Assembly: GCF_900698965.1 (NCBI RefSeq)
Contig: NZ_LR217725.1
Span: forward strand, 682,001-746,000
Source: Erwinia_E haradaeae_A
Lineage (GTDB): Bacteria; Pseudomonadota; Gammaproteobacteria; Enterobacterales; Enterobacteriaceae
Reading direction: 5' to 3'
Length of the DNA: 64,000 nucleotides
Under the pieces are notes generated by a model, which made no database searches, had not been told where the DNA came from, and saw nothing but the letters and a program-made list of their open reading frames with translations. Below are positions 19,181-28,118 of the stretch, in pieces. How positions within the stretch are numbered: the stretch's first letter is position 1; each line of letters starts with the position of its first letter. The translations under genes and the position numbers were made by a program.

Positions 19181-20047
19181 CTACCGTATGATAGCAATCG
19201 GATCACCAAGACGAATGTGGTTTTCTGCTGCAAGATTTTGATTTAGGATTACGGTATTAGGAGAGAATAAATTAATGACTGTTGAACCAAGCTTAAATCT
19301 ACCCATCTCTTCCCCTTGAGTTAAAGAAACAAAATCTTCTTCTGCGTGATGTGCAGGCCAGTTCCAGCACCTTATAATACCTTCACGTGGTGGCGTAATA
19401 GTGCCTAACCAAGCAGTTTCAATACTGCCGACGATAGCGGCACCAATTAAAATTTGTGCCATAGATCCAAAATTAGTATCAAAGCGACAAATTACACGCT
19501 CATTACGTGCAAAAATATTAGGAATATGTCGTGCTATAAACGGGGTAACTGCATAAAGATCGCCAGGTATATACATCATTTCACGTAAAATAGCATTACA
19601 TGGCATATGAACACGATGATAGTCTCTTGGAGATAAGTAGGTAGTAATAAAGCTACCATGCTTATATAAATCAGTCATAGCGTAATTTCCAGCTAATAGT
19701 GATAAGAGAGAATACGAATGCCCTTTTGCTTGAAAAATCTGATCACCCTGAATAGCTCCTATTTGACTAATTGTTCCGTTAACAGGAGAAAGCAACAATT
19801 CTGGCTTATTTTCAATAGGATAAAGATCATCACGCAGAGAACGCGTAAAAAAATCATTAAACGTGTGGTAACTAGCCGTATCAACCGTCTTAGATTCTTG
19901 CATATCTACTTTATAATACCAAATAAAAGTATCAATTGCAGCCTTAGTAATCCATCGAATATGCTTGCTAGCTCCCCAACCAAGCAGTGAAGTGATAACT
20001 GTTTTAGGAAAAGCATGATGCAGGGCAAGCTTTATGCAATCTAGCAT
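19181..20047 (-). CDS. psd: Phosphatidylserine decarboxylase (proenzyme), Asn at position 90
   Basis: Membrane-associated pyruvoyl enzyme that converts phosphatidylserine, made by PssA, to phosphatidylethanolamine. From the ATG at 20047 the protein is 288 residues; E. coli has 322, and the missing part is the dispensable acidic tail. A GAGGT ribosome binding site precedes this ATG, and a GTG two codons upstream is less likely. The self-cleavage site LGST is present (Gly254-Ser255), as are the DYHRVH histidines 144 and 147. The residue aligned with E. coli Asp90, one of the autocleavage triad, is Asn here (SPVNG instead of MPADG). If the call is right, maturation may be slow or use another route. 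It lies upstream of mscM in the same orientation. Confidence 0.95.
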   Translation of the reverse strand: MLDCIKLALHHAFPKTVITSLLGWGASKHIRWITKAAIDTFIWYYKVDMQESKTVDTASYHTFNDFFTRSLRDDLYPIENKPELLLSPVNGTISQIGAIQGDQIFQAKGHSYSLLSLLAGNYAMTDLYKHGSFITTYLSPRDYHRVHMPCNAILREMMYIPGDLYAVTPFIARHIPNIFARNERVICRFDTNFGSMAQILIGAAIVGSIETAWLGTITPPREGIIRCWNWPAHHAEEDFVSLTQGEEMGRFKLGSTVINLFSPNTVILNQNLAAENHIRLGDPIAIIR

Positions 20048-20053
20048 ATACAC

Positions 20054-21656
20054 CTCATGAATTCAAAAAACTGAAAATTTAATAGATTAGATGCAATCAG
20101 ATTGTTATGTATAAACTATACTGTGATGATCGTATCAAGTATAGCCTAAACACTCTGTAATGATCCGTATATAGTGTATATTCTGTCTATGCATGGATTA
20201 CATATCTAATATAAAAGGCTCTTAGAGAGAAAAGATAAGGATCTTATCTAATACTATAGCCTATACGTTAAAATCAAAACATGCTATATTGTTCGATTAA
20301 CTGCTTAGGTGTTCTACTTCTATTTTGTATGATTGCGTGTCACGTAAAGAAGATAGTCAAGAAACTCGATATATCTTAGCTATGCTTCCAAGCGTTGCAA
20401 TCGTATTATAATCAACTGTACTATAGCACAGGGAAAACTTTAAATATTTCATCATAATATGCATAGCAAAAATAAACTCTATCAATCCCATGCTACAGTT
20501 CATACACAGTATCGTTGTATATAAATTGAAAGATGAAAATCTTTATTTATATTATCGCTTTTAAAGAACAATGCCAAGCAAGGTTTTCTATCTTACGCAA
20601 GACCTTCAATCTCTCTTCCAGCGCAAACTGAGTAAAAATCGCTCTTATGTAATAAGTGTAAATCATTAATTAACTTACTGTATGCCAATAACTATAGATG
20701 ACAATTCCTTTTATCATATAATATTAAGCATACTCATGCTTATATACAATTAAGCATACTCATGCTTATATACAATATAATACCGACATATACTCTGTTC
20801 TGCCAGTCATTATGATATCTCTGTAATTACATTCCATTAATATTCAAGAGAATGACAAAAATAAAATTAAAACCTTGTAACCTTAGGAATATGAAAAATG
20901 TACTTAATAGTGTATCTGAAAAAGCGTCATCGAAAAACTTGACATCGATAAGTTTTAACACCATTTTGAAAAGAAGTTTCAGCGTCAATTATCAATCTAC
21001 AATAACCATTAGGATTTCAATAACGCATGAAGCAGTATAAAATAATATCAATAGATAAATTGGTCTCGCATACTAGCTCTGTCTCTAGAGTTATACATCA
21101 TTAACCAAAGATGTTAACGTTATATATTTTGGTTGAATCAAACATTACTGCCCATACTAAGCAAATAAGAGTTATATCCAGGCTTGAATCGTTATTCTTG
21201 AATCATAAACTATAATCTTATATTCAATTATTTAGTAATATCAGTTAAAAAAGTTTACTTTATCTTATTTTTGTTATTATTTTGTTATCATTCTTCAATT
21301 AAATTAATGACATATGATTAACTATCAAAATGATAAGTCTATTCTTATCATCGCAAAAGTATTGCTTAACTAACAATATAATCACCTGAGACTCTCTGGT
21401 CGTTTAAAATAACCAGTTATTCATGTAATATGTTGATATTCATAGATAACATGTATGATTTATTACTTATTCTACCCTGCATGCAATCATCCTGTGCATA
21501 TATTTTACAGTATACAGCAGTCAGTGTACTGATAATCTTATCATTTCTGTAATGAGATTATCAAAAAATAAAATATACAATGTATTTTCACGTCATAATA
21601 TACGTAGATTTGCTAACTACCTAAAATCTACATATTGATATAGTTATGGATAAGCT
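20054..21656. other. 1.6-kb spacer between psd and cysK
   Basis: Two genes, psd (minus) and cysK (plus), diverge from this spacer. A 26-bp exact tandem repeat lies at 20725-20776. A 62-codon frame at 20852-21040 has no recognisable motif. In E. coli rsgA follows beyond psd; no remnant of it is readable. Confidence 0.55.
20725..20776. repeat. Exact tandem repeat, 26 bp x 2
   Basis: Units 20725-20750 and 20751-20776 are identical; each contains a small AAGCAT/ATGCTT hairpin. Confidence 0.95.
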
Positions 21657-22604
21657 ATGAGCAAAATATACTCAGATAATTCTTTCACAATCGGTCATAC
21701 GCCACTAATTCGGCTAAATCGTATTGGTAATAAACGGATTTTTGTAAAAGTGGAATCACGTAACCCCAGTTTTAGTGTTAAATGTCGCATTGGTGCCAGT
21801 ATGATTTGGGACGCAGAGCAGCGCGGTGTTCTTAAAAAAAATATTCAATTAGTCGAACCAACCAGCGGAAATACTGGTATTGCTTTAGCATATGTAGCAG
21901 CAGCACGAGGATATTGTTTAACGTTAACAATGCCAAATACAATGAGCATAGAGCGTCAAAAACTACTAAAAGCATTAGGAGCTCGCGTAGTGCTCACTGA
22001 AGGTTCACAGGGTATGAAAGGAGCCATTAAAAAATCAGAAGAAATTGTCGCTACTAATCCGGAAAAGTATCTTTTACTACAACAATTTAATAACCCGGCA
22101 AACCCCGCGATTCACGAACGAACCACTGGACCAGAAATTTGGGAAGATTGTGATGGAAATGTGGATGTATTTATCGCTGGCGTTGGTACTGGCGGAACCC
22201 TGACTGGGGTCAGTCGCTATCTTAAAGGGACCAAAGGACTCAAAAGTCTAATTTCTATTGCAGTAGAACCAAGTGACTCCGCCGTAATTTCTCAAGTGTT
22301 AAGCGGTCAGGCAATTACTCCAGGTCCACATAAAATTCAAGGTATTGGTGCCGGCTTTATTCCAGATAATCTTGATATTACTCTTATAGACCGCGTCATA
22401 GTTATTACAAATGAAGAAGCGATTTCCACTGCGCGTCTTTTAATGATACAAGAAGGTATCCTAGCTGGAATCTCTTCTGGAGCCGCCTTAGCTGCTGCAA
22501 TAAAACTACAAAAGGAGGAGGCATTCATAGAAAAAAATATCGTCGTAATTCTCCCCTCGTCCGGGGAGCGTTACCTATCTACTGATTTATTTGCTGATAT
22601 CTAA
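21657..22604 (+). CDS. cysK: Cysteine synthase A
   Basis: PLP-dependent O-acetylserine (thiol)-lyase that makes cysteine from O-acetylserine and sulfide. 315 residues (E. coli 323); the last few residues after STDLFADI are missing, which the fold tolerates. The PLP lysine is Lys42 in NPSFSVKCRIGA, the substrate loop is EPTSGNTG (about 67-74), and the phosphate-binding loop is GVGTGGTLTG (about 175-184). KALGA and GISSGAA are also typical. The close match to NPSFSVKCRIGA and KIQGIGAGFIP marks CysK, not CysM. The start ATG aligns with E. coli MSKI; GGATAAG lies just upstream. No other sulfur-assimilation gene is in the window. Confidence 0.97.
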   Translation: MSKIYSDNSFTIGHTPLIRLNRIGNKRIFVKVESRNPSFSVKCRIGASMIWDAEQRGVLKKNIQLVEPTSGNTGIALAYVAAARGYCLTLTMPNTMSIERQKLLKALGARVVLTEGSQGMKGAIKKSEEIVATNPEKYLLLQQFNNPANPAIHERTTGPEIWEDCDGNVDVFIAGVGTGGTLTGVSRYLKGTKGLKSLISIAVEPSDSAVISQVLSGQAITPGPHKIQGIGAGFIPDNLDITLIDRVIVITNEEAISTARLLMIQEGILAGISSGAALAAAIKLQKEEAFIEKNIVVILPSSGERYLSTDLFADI

Positions 22605-23122
22605 CTTCTGAATATAACATAAGATTCATCGAGTGTACAACAAACTGTCTTAACAAACTGTCCTTTGAATCTCTTCTTCCAATAAGTATACGTGATGTGC
22701 TGATCTTCATTAAGATACGCACTTCTCATTTTTATTACACTTTAAAAGTGTGTATATGCTACATGCATATGCTATAGTAAATGCACTAATATTAAGTTAG
22801 AATGTTATCTAGATGATCACAAGACTTCTTGTGGTCCTATAGTAGGAATAATTTTTTCAAAAATTTTAGCAATCCATTATTTTGCAATATTAATTAAACT
22901 GATAATTTATATACGATACCATCGGATATCCTGTTAATCTAATATCAATCTGTTTTTAGATGGCGCATTTTGCATGATATTTTATAAAAATACTGTTGAT
23001 GTCTTGGTGTTTAGTGAAAATTTTTAATTATTTCGCAGATACCGTGAACGAAGAATACAAGAATAGCTCTAGTCATTGTGTCTCAATATTGCGTCATAAT
23101 GTGCAATAGCGCAAATTGTTCA
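22605..23122. other. Spacer at the tufB position
   Basis: In E. coli tufB follows thrT in the same transcript. No EF-Tu motif is legible on the minus strand and the gap is only about 0.5 kb, too short for tufB (1.2 kb). It also holds hairpins 210 bp past cysK. Confidence 0.6.
22815..22857 (+). terminator. Candidate terminator downstream of cysK
   Basis: A 9-bp stem (GATCACAAG with CTTGTGGTC, one G.T pair) at 22815-22836, followed by a small TCCTA/TAGGA stem and a run of six T. It is 210 bp after the cysK stop, which is far, so the link to cysK is tentative. Confidence 0.35.
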
Positions 23123-23198
23123 TGGTGCTGATACCCAGATTCGGACTGGGGACCTCACCCTTACCAAGGGTGTGCTCTACCAACTGAGCTATATCAGC
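23123..23198 (-). tRNA. thrT: tRNA-Thr (anticodon GGU)
   Basis: 76-nt cloverleaf with encoded CCA. The anticodon arm CACCC-TTGGTAA-GGGTG reads ACC/ACU. Acceptor GCTGATA pairs with TATCAGC. The T-loop reads TCCGAAT: position 55 is C where almost all tRNAs have U (pseudouridine). It is the last member of the thrU-tyrU-glyT-thrT cluster, five bases after glyT; tufB, which follows in E. coli, is missing. Confidence 0.95.
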
Positions 23199-23203
23199 AT
23201 AGT

Positions 23204-23278
23204 TGGAGCGGAAAACGGGAATCGAACCCGTATCATCAGCTTGGAAGGCTGAGGTAATCGCCATTATACGATATCCGC
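23204..23278 (-). tRNA. glyT: tRNA-Gly (anticodon UCC)
   Basis: 75-nt cloverleaf with encoded CCA; the anticodon loop CTTCCAA reads GGA/GGG. The acceptor stem has one T-T mismatch (GCGGATA with TTTCCGC). Third member of the quartet. Confidence 0.96.
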
Positions 23279-23388
23279 TACTTTAGAAGTTTGTATCTAT
23301 CTAGAAGATATTTCTAGTATGTATTATATCACTGCGTGTGATGTTGTATTGATAGCATAGTGCTTGTCAGAGTTATATGCTAAAGCGA

Positions 23389-23473
<85 letters not shown>

Positions 23474-23486
23474 CATACTCTTTTAA

Positions 23487-23562
<76 letters not shown>

Positions 23563-23621
23563 ATTGAGTAACTAAGATAACTACAGTCACTAAGGTCACT
23601 GTAGTCACTGAAGTAACTACT

Positions 23622-23650
23622 AGTTTAAAAAGACTGATACAGATATGCAA
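23622..23650 (-). promoter_or_regulatory. Candidate sigma-70 promoter of the tRNA cluster
   Basis: On the minus strand TTGCAT (23645-23650) and TAAACT (23622-23627) are separated by 17 bases, about 60 bases before thrU. It resembles the consensus TTGACA-17-TATAAT at 8 of 12 positions. No GC-rich discriminator follows. Confidence 0.5.
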
Positions 23651-23785
23651 CAAAAATTTACATATTTATTGAAAATAGGCCATTAATGCAATTAATAAAT
23701 CATATGAATCGCATTTGGTCAAGAAAAATTTCATGTCGAATAATCGCTTTAATCCAGTGTACTGAAAATACAACGATATCTCTAG

Positions 23786-24973
23786 TTAGTATTCAGTGAC
23801 ATATGCTAATCCTAGCATATAAGCTAAAACATCGTATTTAATGGCTCCTGCGTGATTAGCTGCTATCAATCCTACATTACGTATAATTTTTACCGGTAAG
23901 CACTGATTACTAAAAATATAGTATAATAAGTCAATCCCATTTTGCATTAGACGATTATCTTTTTGACGCTGATATTGATAGCGTTGTAAAACATTTATTG
24001 AACACCACTGATCCGACTGATGATGAGCCTCGTTGAGGATTGCAAGTAAAGCAGATACATCACGATAGCCTAAATTAACACCTTGCCCTGTAAAGGGATG
24101 AACCGTATGTGCTGCATCACCAACTAATACTAATCCTGGTAATACGTAATTCATAGCATGACTGCGACTTAACACGAATGAACCAGACATTGTTGGAGTG
24201 ATTTGTCCAACGCGATCTGAAAAATTCAGTTGGATCTCACGTTGTAGTTGTAACATAGTCATTGACTGTAATTTTTGAATATAAGTATGTTTTCCGTACC
24301 ACACTAGCGACGCCCAATATCCAAAGAGCGGTAAAAAAGCGCGGGGACCTTCGGGAGTTAATTGCTGCCAAGTGATGTCCCCCGGATGATCAGAACAGCG
24401 CACACTGATAAGCATACAAGATTGTGCGTATCGCCAACCCTGAATTCTAATATTAGCTAATTTTCTCACTTGTGAGTTTGATCCATCTGCACCTACCACA
24501 AGACGCGCCTGCAAGACCTTACCATTATCTAAAAAAATCTGCCAAATTCCATTAATTCTTCGTAAATTTTTTAAGCGCGTATTATACAGTAACGGCACAT
24601 TCTGATTGTGCAAACGTTTCGATAAGGCATATTTTAATACATGATTTTCAACCATATAACCTAGTTCAGTTAAACCTAAAGATCTAGCATCCAGTATTAC
24701 TCGGGCCATAGGGTGTTCCCAAATCTCCTGTACACGATACGGCACGCAACGCATCATTAGAACCTGGGGCCACACTTTTAACTTCTGGAGCAAACTGACT
24801 GAAGCAGCACTAATAGCCGAGATTCTAAGATCTGGATAAGATAAGGGGTTAAAATTAGGCACATCTTCCTGCTCAATTACCACAACATCAAAACCATATT
24901 GTGCTAAACCACTTGCTAATGCTGCCCCTGTCAATCCCCCACCAACTATTACAACCTCAATTATATGTTGCAT
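23786..24973 (-). CDS. ubiF: 2-octaprenyl-3-methyl-6-methoxy-1,4-benzoquinol hydroxylase
   Basis: FAD-dependent monooxygenase that adds the last ring hydroxyl in ubiquinone synthesis. 395 residues (E. coli UbiF 391). An N-terminal Rossmann fold GxGxxG (VIVGGGLTGAALA, about 7-20), a central DG motif (VVGADGSNSQVRKLA), and the FAD-ribityl motif GDAAHTVHPFTGQGVNLGYRD near residue 285 mark the UbiH/UbiF family. RISAISAASVSLLQKLKVW and YAQSCMLISV are closest to UbiF rather than UbiH or UbiI. The ATG at 24973 aligns with the family start. It follows the tRNA cluster promoter region on the same strand. No other ubi gene is in the window. Confidence 0.92.
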   Translation of the reverse strand: MQHIIEVVIVGGGLTGAALASGLAQYGFDVVVIEQEDVPNFNPLSYPDLRISAISAASVSLLQKLKVWPQVLMMRCVPYRVQEIWEHPMARVILDARSLGLTELGYMVENHVLKYALSKRLHNQNVPLLYNTRLKNLRRINGIWQIFLDNGKVLQARLVVGADGSNSQVRKLANIRIQGWRYAQSCMLISVRCSDHPGDITWQQLTPEGPRAFLPLFGYWASLVWYGKHTYIQKLQSMTMLQLQREIQLNFSDRVGQITPTMSGSFVLSRSHAMNYVLPGLVLVGDAAHTVHPFTGQGVNLGYRDVSALLAILNEAHHQSDQWCSINVLQRYQYQRQKDNRLMQNGIDLLYYIFSNQCLPVKIIRNVGLIAANHAGAIKYDVLAYMLGLAYVTEY

Positions 24974-25922
24974 CGATAGCGCAATCCGTTTGTTTAGGTA
25001 CTTTCAGTCATCATAAAACTACGCCTAACAAAATTGATTATTTTTATTGAAATATGATAGACCTCGAATTATGTATTTATACAATATCAGTAATTATATA
25101 TTGATATATAATATCAATAATAGAGTAGATTCACTGCACAATGATATACAATCTGCTAAAATACTCTGTTAGCAACCATAAAAGTAATAAATGTACAATA
25201 AAAATAACTTCCTTGACAAGAGTGTTATTTTATGATCTAAAGTGATCAGTATTTATATAAAATAAATGCACAAGATTTATAAAAGAGTTGATATTGATCA
25301 GATGATCTGTGAAATCATAAATATCTCCTAACTGTTAAATTAGTTACATGAAAACATCTGGATATGAAAATAATACAACATGACATCCAGTCAACTAATA
25401 TGAAATAAAAGCTAATATCTTAGATGTGCAAGAACATGCATGCAGTTATAATGCTTGCATAATTGCATGAATCATGATTTCTGCTTGCATGCTCGTAAAT
25501 ATAGTTAAACCAAGTCAGGATAAAGATAGTGACTTATGTTAAGGTTCTTGTCAGGTGCTTGCTGATACAGTTTTAGTTGGTGACATAATAAAAAGCTAAC
25601 TCGTCGAACATCACCTATATTTTTACTGACAAACATCAAAAATTTTATTTTTTCTAAATTAATCAACATTGTTGATAAAGATAAACTGACTTAACGATTA
25701 TCTTATCTGAAATTACCAAATACGATGCATAAGTAAATCATCAAGTAAATCATGACAGTACTCAGTACATCGTTATAAAGAAACCTTCATGTATAGAATC
25801 ATTCTATTACAATATTGTATAAAGTCTCTAAGATAGAGCTATATCCTAATTCCTAAGCAATTTCTAGACACCTATTAACTATCATGTAACTTATAACACA
25901 CCCCTCCATAAATAGAGAGAAA
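24974..25922. other. Spacer between divergent ubiF and tmk
   Basis: About 950 bp, very AT-rich. Promoters for ubiF and tmk should lie here, but no strong boxes were found. No repeat or open frame of interest. Confidence 0.5.
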
Positions 25923-26558
25923 ATGAATAGTAAATTTATTGTCATTGAAGGTTTAGAAGGGGCAGGAAAAACGACATCATCCCTTGTGGTGGCTAACATA
26001 CTACGTGAACATGGTATTCATGATGTCATCTATACGCGTGAACCAGGTAGTACGCCACTATCAGAGAAGTTGCGTGAGCTAATCAAAAACGATACATATA
26101 ACGAAGAGAAGATAACGTATTATGCTGAATTATTCGTAGTATTTGCAGCACGTGTTCAATTAGTAGAGCACGTCATAAAGCCAGCATTAGCTCGGGGCAC
26201 ATGGGTCATAGGAGATCGTCATGAGCTATCCTCACGGGCCTACCAAGGAGGAGGTCGTGAGATTAGTCATGATTTTATCTGTAGTTTAAAGGAAGAGGCT
26301 CTTGGTAATTTTAACCCAGATCTTACGTTGTATTTAGATGTCCCTCCTGAAATCAGCTTACAACGGGTAAAAAAACGCGGCCCATTAGACCGAATTGAAA
26401 AAGAATCATTACATTTTTTTACTAAAATTCGTAATCAATATCTTGCCTTAGCTGCATCTGATAAACAGATTCGTACTATTGATGCGAGTCGTTCACAGGC
26501 ACAAGTAGCACTTGATATAGAAAACATTATTCATCAGTGGTTACAAGAGATACCTTAA
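25923..26558 (+). CDS. tmk: Thymidylate kinase
   Basis: Phosphorylates dTMP to dTDP, an essential step to dTTP by either route. 211 residues (E. coli 213). P-loop IEGLEGAGKTT at 8-18, the DRH motif at 98-100 (GDRHELSSRAYQGGGR), and the LID segment RVKKRGPLDRIE. The dTMP-binding TREPGST has Ser where E. coli has Gly. The ATG at 25923 is preceded by GAGAG and aligns with the family. In E. coli pabC-yceG lie upstream and holB downstream; both sides are empty here (holB would fall in 26559-27274). Confidence 0.97.
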   Translation: MNSKFIVIEGLEGAGKTTSSLVVANILREHGIHDVIYTREPGSTPLSEKLRELIKNDTYNEEKITYYAELFVVFAARVQLVEHVIKPALARGTWVIGDRHELSSRAYQGGGREISHDFICSLKEEALGNFNPDLTLYLDVPPEISLQRVKKRGPLDRIEKESLHFFTKIRNQYLALAASDKQIRTIDASRSQAQVALDIENIIHQWLQEIP

Positions 26559-27274
26559 GTCTATACACTATCTGATGTTAGATAACATTTAGAATAGGTA
26601 AATTGGTTAGATGTATCAGAATATTCAAGTATGTAATGTATTGACACATATGTATATTCTTTTAGAAAAGGCAATGAAAATATCAATTAATCATCTTTTA
26701 ACAATCAATTGTTAAATTATCACCTGATATAATCAGGATGATCATCGCGTACCTGTATAGCATTTTCTTTCAGTTATGTATTTTTTTATGTTATATATCA
26801 TAATATGAGACCATCAAGCGTTTGTTTTGCACAATTTACTTTGAGCAAAGATAAGAATGTGATGTGATGTGATGCAATACTAATAGAAATTTCCTCAACT
26901 ATCTTAGGTAATGGCATTACTTACATATAAAACGTACAGATATGTATATAGTTTTAAACAAGTAATTGATACCAATGAAGTCATACAGAGAATCTACGTA
27001 TTGCTACGGAAGTTACGTATTGCATGGCGTACAATAACGTATGAAATAATTTCCAAAAGTACATCTGTAATAAAAGTTAGTACATAAAGTATGTTACTTA
27101 AGTAGACTAATTACTGACATAGCATCATATATATCCTTTATATATCTTTTATATTCCTCTCTCTAGAGGCGTCAGTCCATCGTAAACAAAATGTACTTTT
27201 AGGTTAAATCTAAAGTTTTTACTATTGTAGAGTATCAGACATTATGCATTGTGCAGCACAGGGTCTTACATCAT
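26559..27274. other. Spacer between tmk and pth
   Basis: About 0.7 kb where E. coli would have holB after tmk. No DNA polymerase delta' motif is readable. It contains a short gatgt/gatgc repetition near 26860-26880. Nothing else was seen. Confidence 0.5.
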
Positions 27275-27861
27275 ATGAGTCATCTTAAATTAATAGTTGG
27301 GCTTGCAAATCCTGGCGAGAAATATGCTAAAACTCGGCATAATGCTGGAGCATGGTATATCTATCAGCTAGCTAAACGCCATAATCAAATTTTAAAAGAA
27401 AAAAAAAATTTTTTGGTTATACGGCGCGCTGCAGGATAGGTAATAAAGAAATCTGGTTATTGATTCCTACAACTTCCATGAATTATAGCGGAAAAGCAGT
27501 GATTGCTCTTTCGGTATATTACAATATTACTGTAAGCAATATACTAATAGTACACGACGAATTATACTTTCCCCCTGGTATTGCAAAATTTAAACAAAAT
27601 GGTAATCACGGAGGGCATAACGGTCTAAAAAATATTATCCAAAGCCTAGGTAATAATACACAGTTTCATCGTTTACGTATTGGCGTTGGGTGCCCAGACG
27701 ATCGCAATAAATTGGTAGAATTTGTTTTGGGTGTGCCAAAAATAAAAGAAAAACAACTTATTGACAGAGCAATTAATGAAGCCATTTCTTGCACCGAGAC
27801 TTGGTTGATAGAAAATCGCATAAAAGCAATCAACCGTTTACATAGTTTTAAAGCAACGTAA
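27275..27861 (+). pseudogene. pth: Peptidyl-tRNA hydrolase, frame broken at an A10 tract (probably slippage-rescued)
   Basis: Releases peptides from prematurely dropped peptidyl-tRNAs; essential in E. coli. Two frames together give the whole enzyme: the first from ATG 27275 (MSHLKLIVGLANPG) to a stop at 27437, the second from near 27400 to 27861. The break sits at ten A followed by six T (27399-27414). Adding one A yields KKKFFGYTARCRIGNK, which matches E. coli AKFFGYTSR exactly at the conserved part, and gives 195 residues (E. coli 194). All catalytic residues are present: Asn in GLANPG, His in TRHNAG, Asn in PTTSMNYSG, Asp in VHDEL, and Asn in GGHNGLK. RNA polymerase slippage at A-tracts is known to rescue such genes in insect endosymbionts. 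Loss of function is possible but unlikely, because the rest of the protein is well kept. A GTG at 27251 is a weaker upstream start. Confidence 0.9.
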
Positions 27862-27918
27862 TCTTTACTGTTATGATAGTAATCAATGGATAGGGATTCT
27901 AAGTGTTAGTGTATAATA

Positions 27919-27949
27919 GATAGTAATAGATTACTGATCTATTACTATC
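27919..27949 (+). terminator. Candidate terminator after pth
   Basis: Perfect 13-bp stem GATAGTAATAGAT with its complement (27919-27931, 27937-27949) and a 5-base loop, 57 bp past the pth stop. The following T content is modest, so termination strength is uncertain. Confidence 0.5.
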
Positions 27950-28092
27950 ACTTTATATTCACAATTAGTCTATTATTTTATATTTTAGTGATTCTAAAAG
28001 AGAAAAATTGGATGAATATTATCTCATAATGCGGTTGCCATTTAGATATTCCATAGCTATATGCTATAAGCATTAATCTTATTTACTTACAT

Positions 28093-28118
28093 GAGAGATC
28101 ACTTCGAGAGATCACTTC
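28093..28118. repeat. Exact tandem repeat, 13 bp x 2
   Basis: Unit gagagatcacttc at 28093-28105 and 28106-28118. Confidence 0.93.

Noticed and set aside
20852..21040. 62-codon Lys/Ser-rich frame upstream of cysK
   Set aside because: Low-complexity composition typical of AT-rich spacer; no supporting context.
26860..26880. gatgt repeat that might be a short CRISPR-like or microsatellite array
   Set aside because: Only a few 5-bp units; simple slippage, no spacers.
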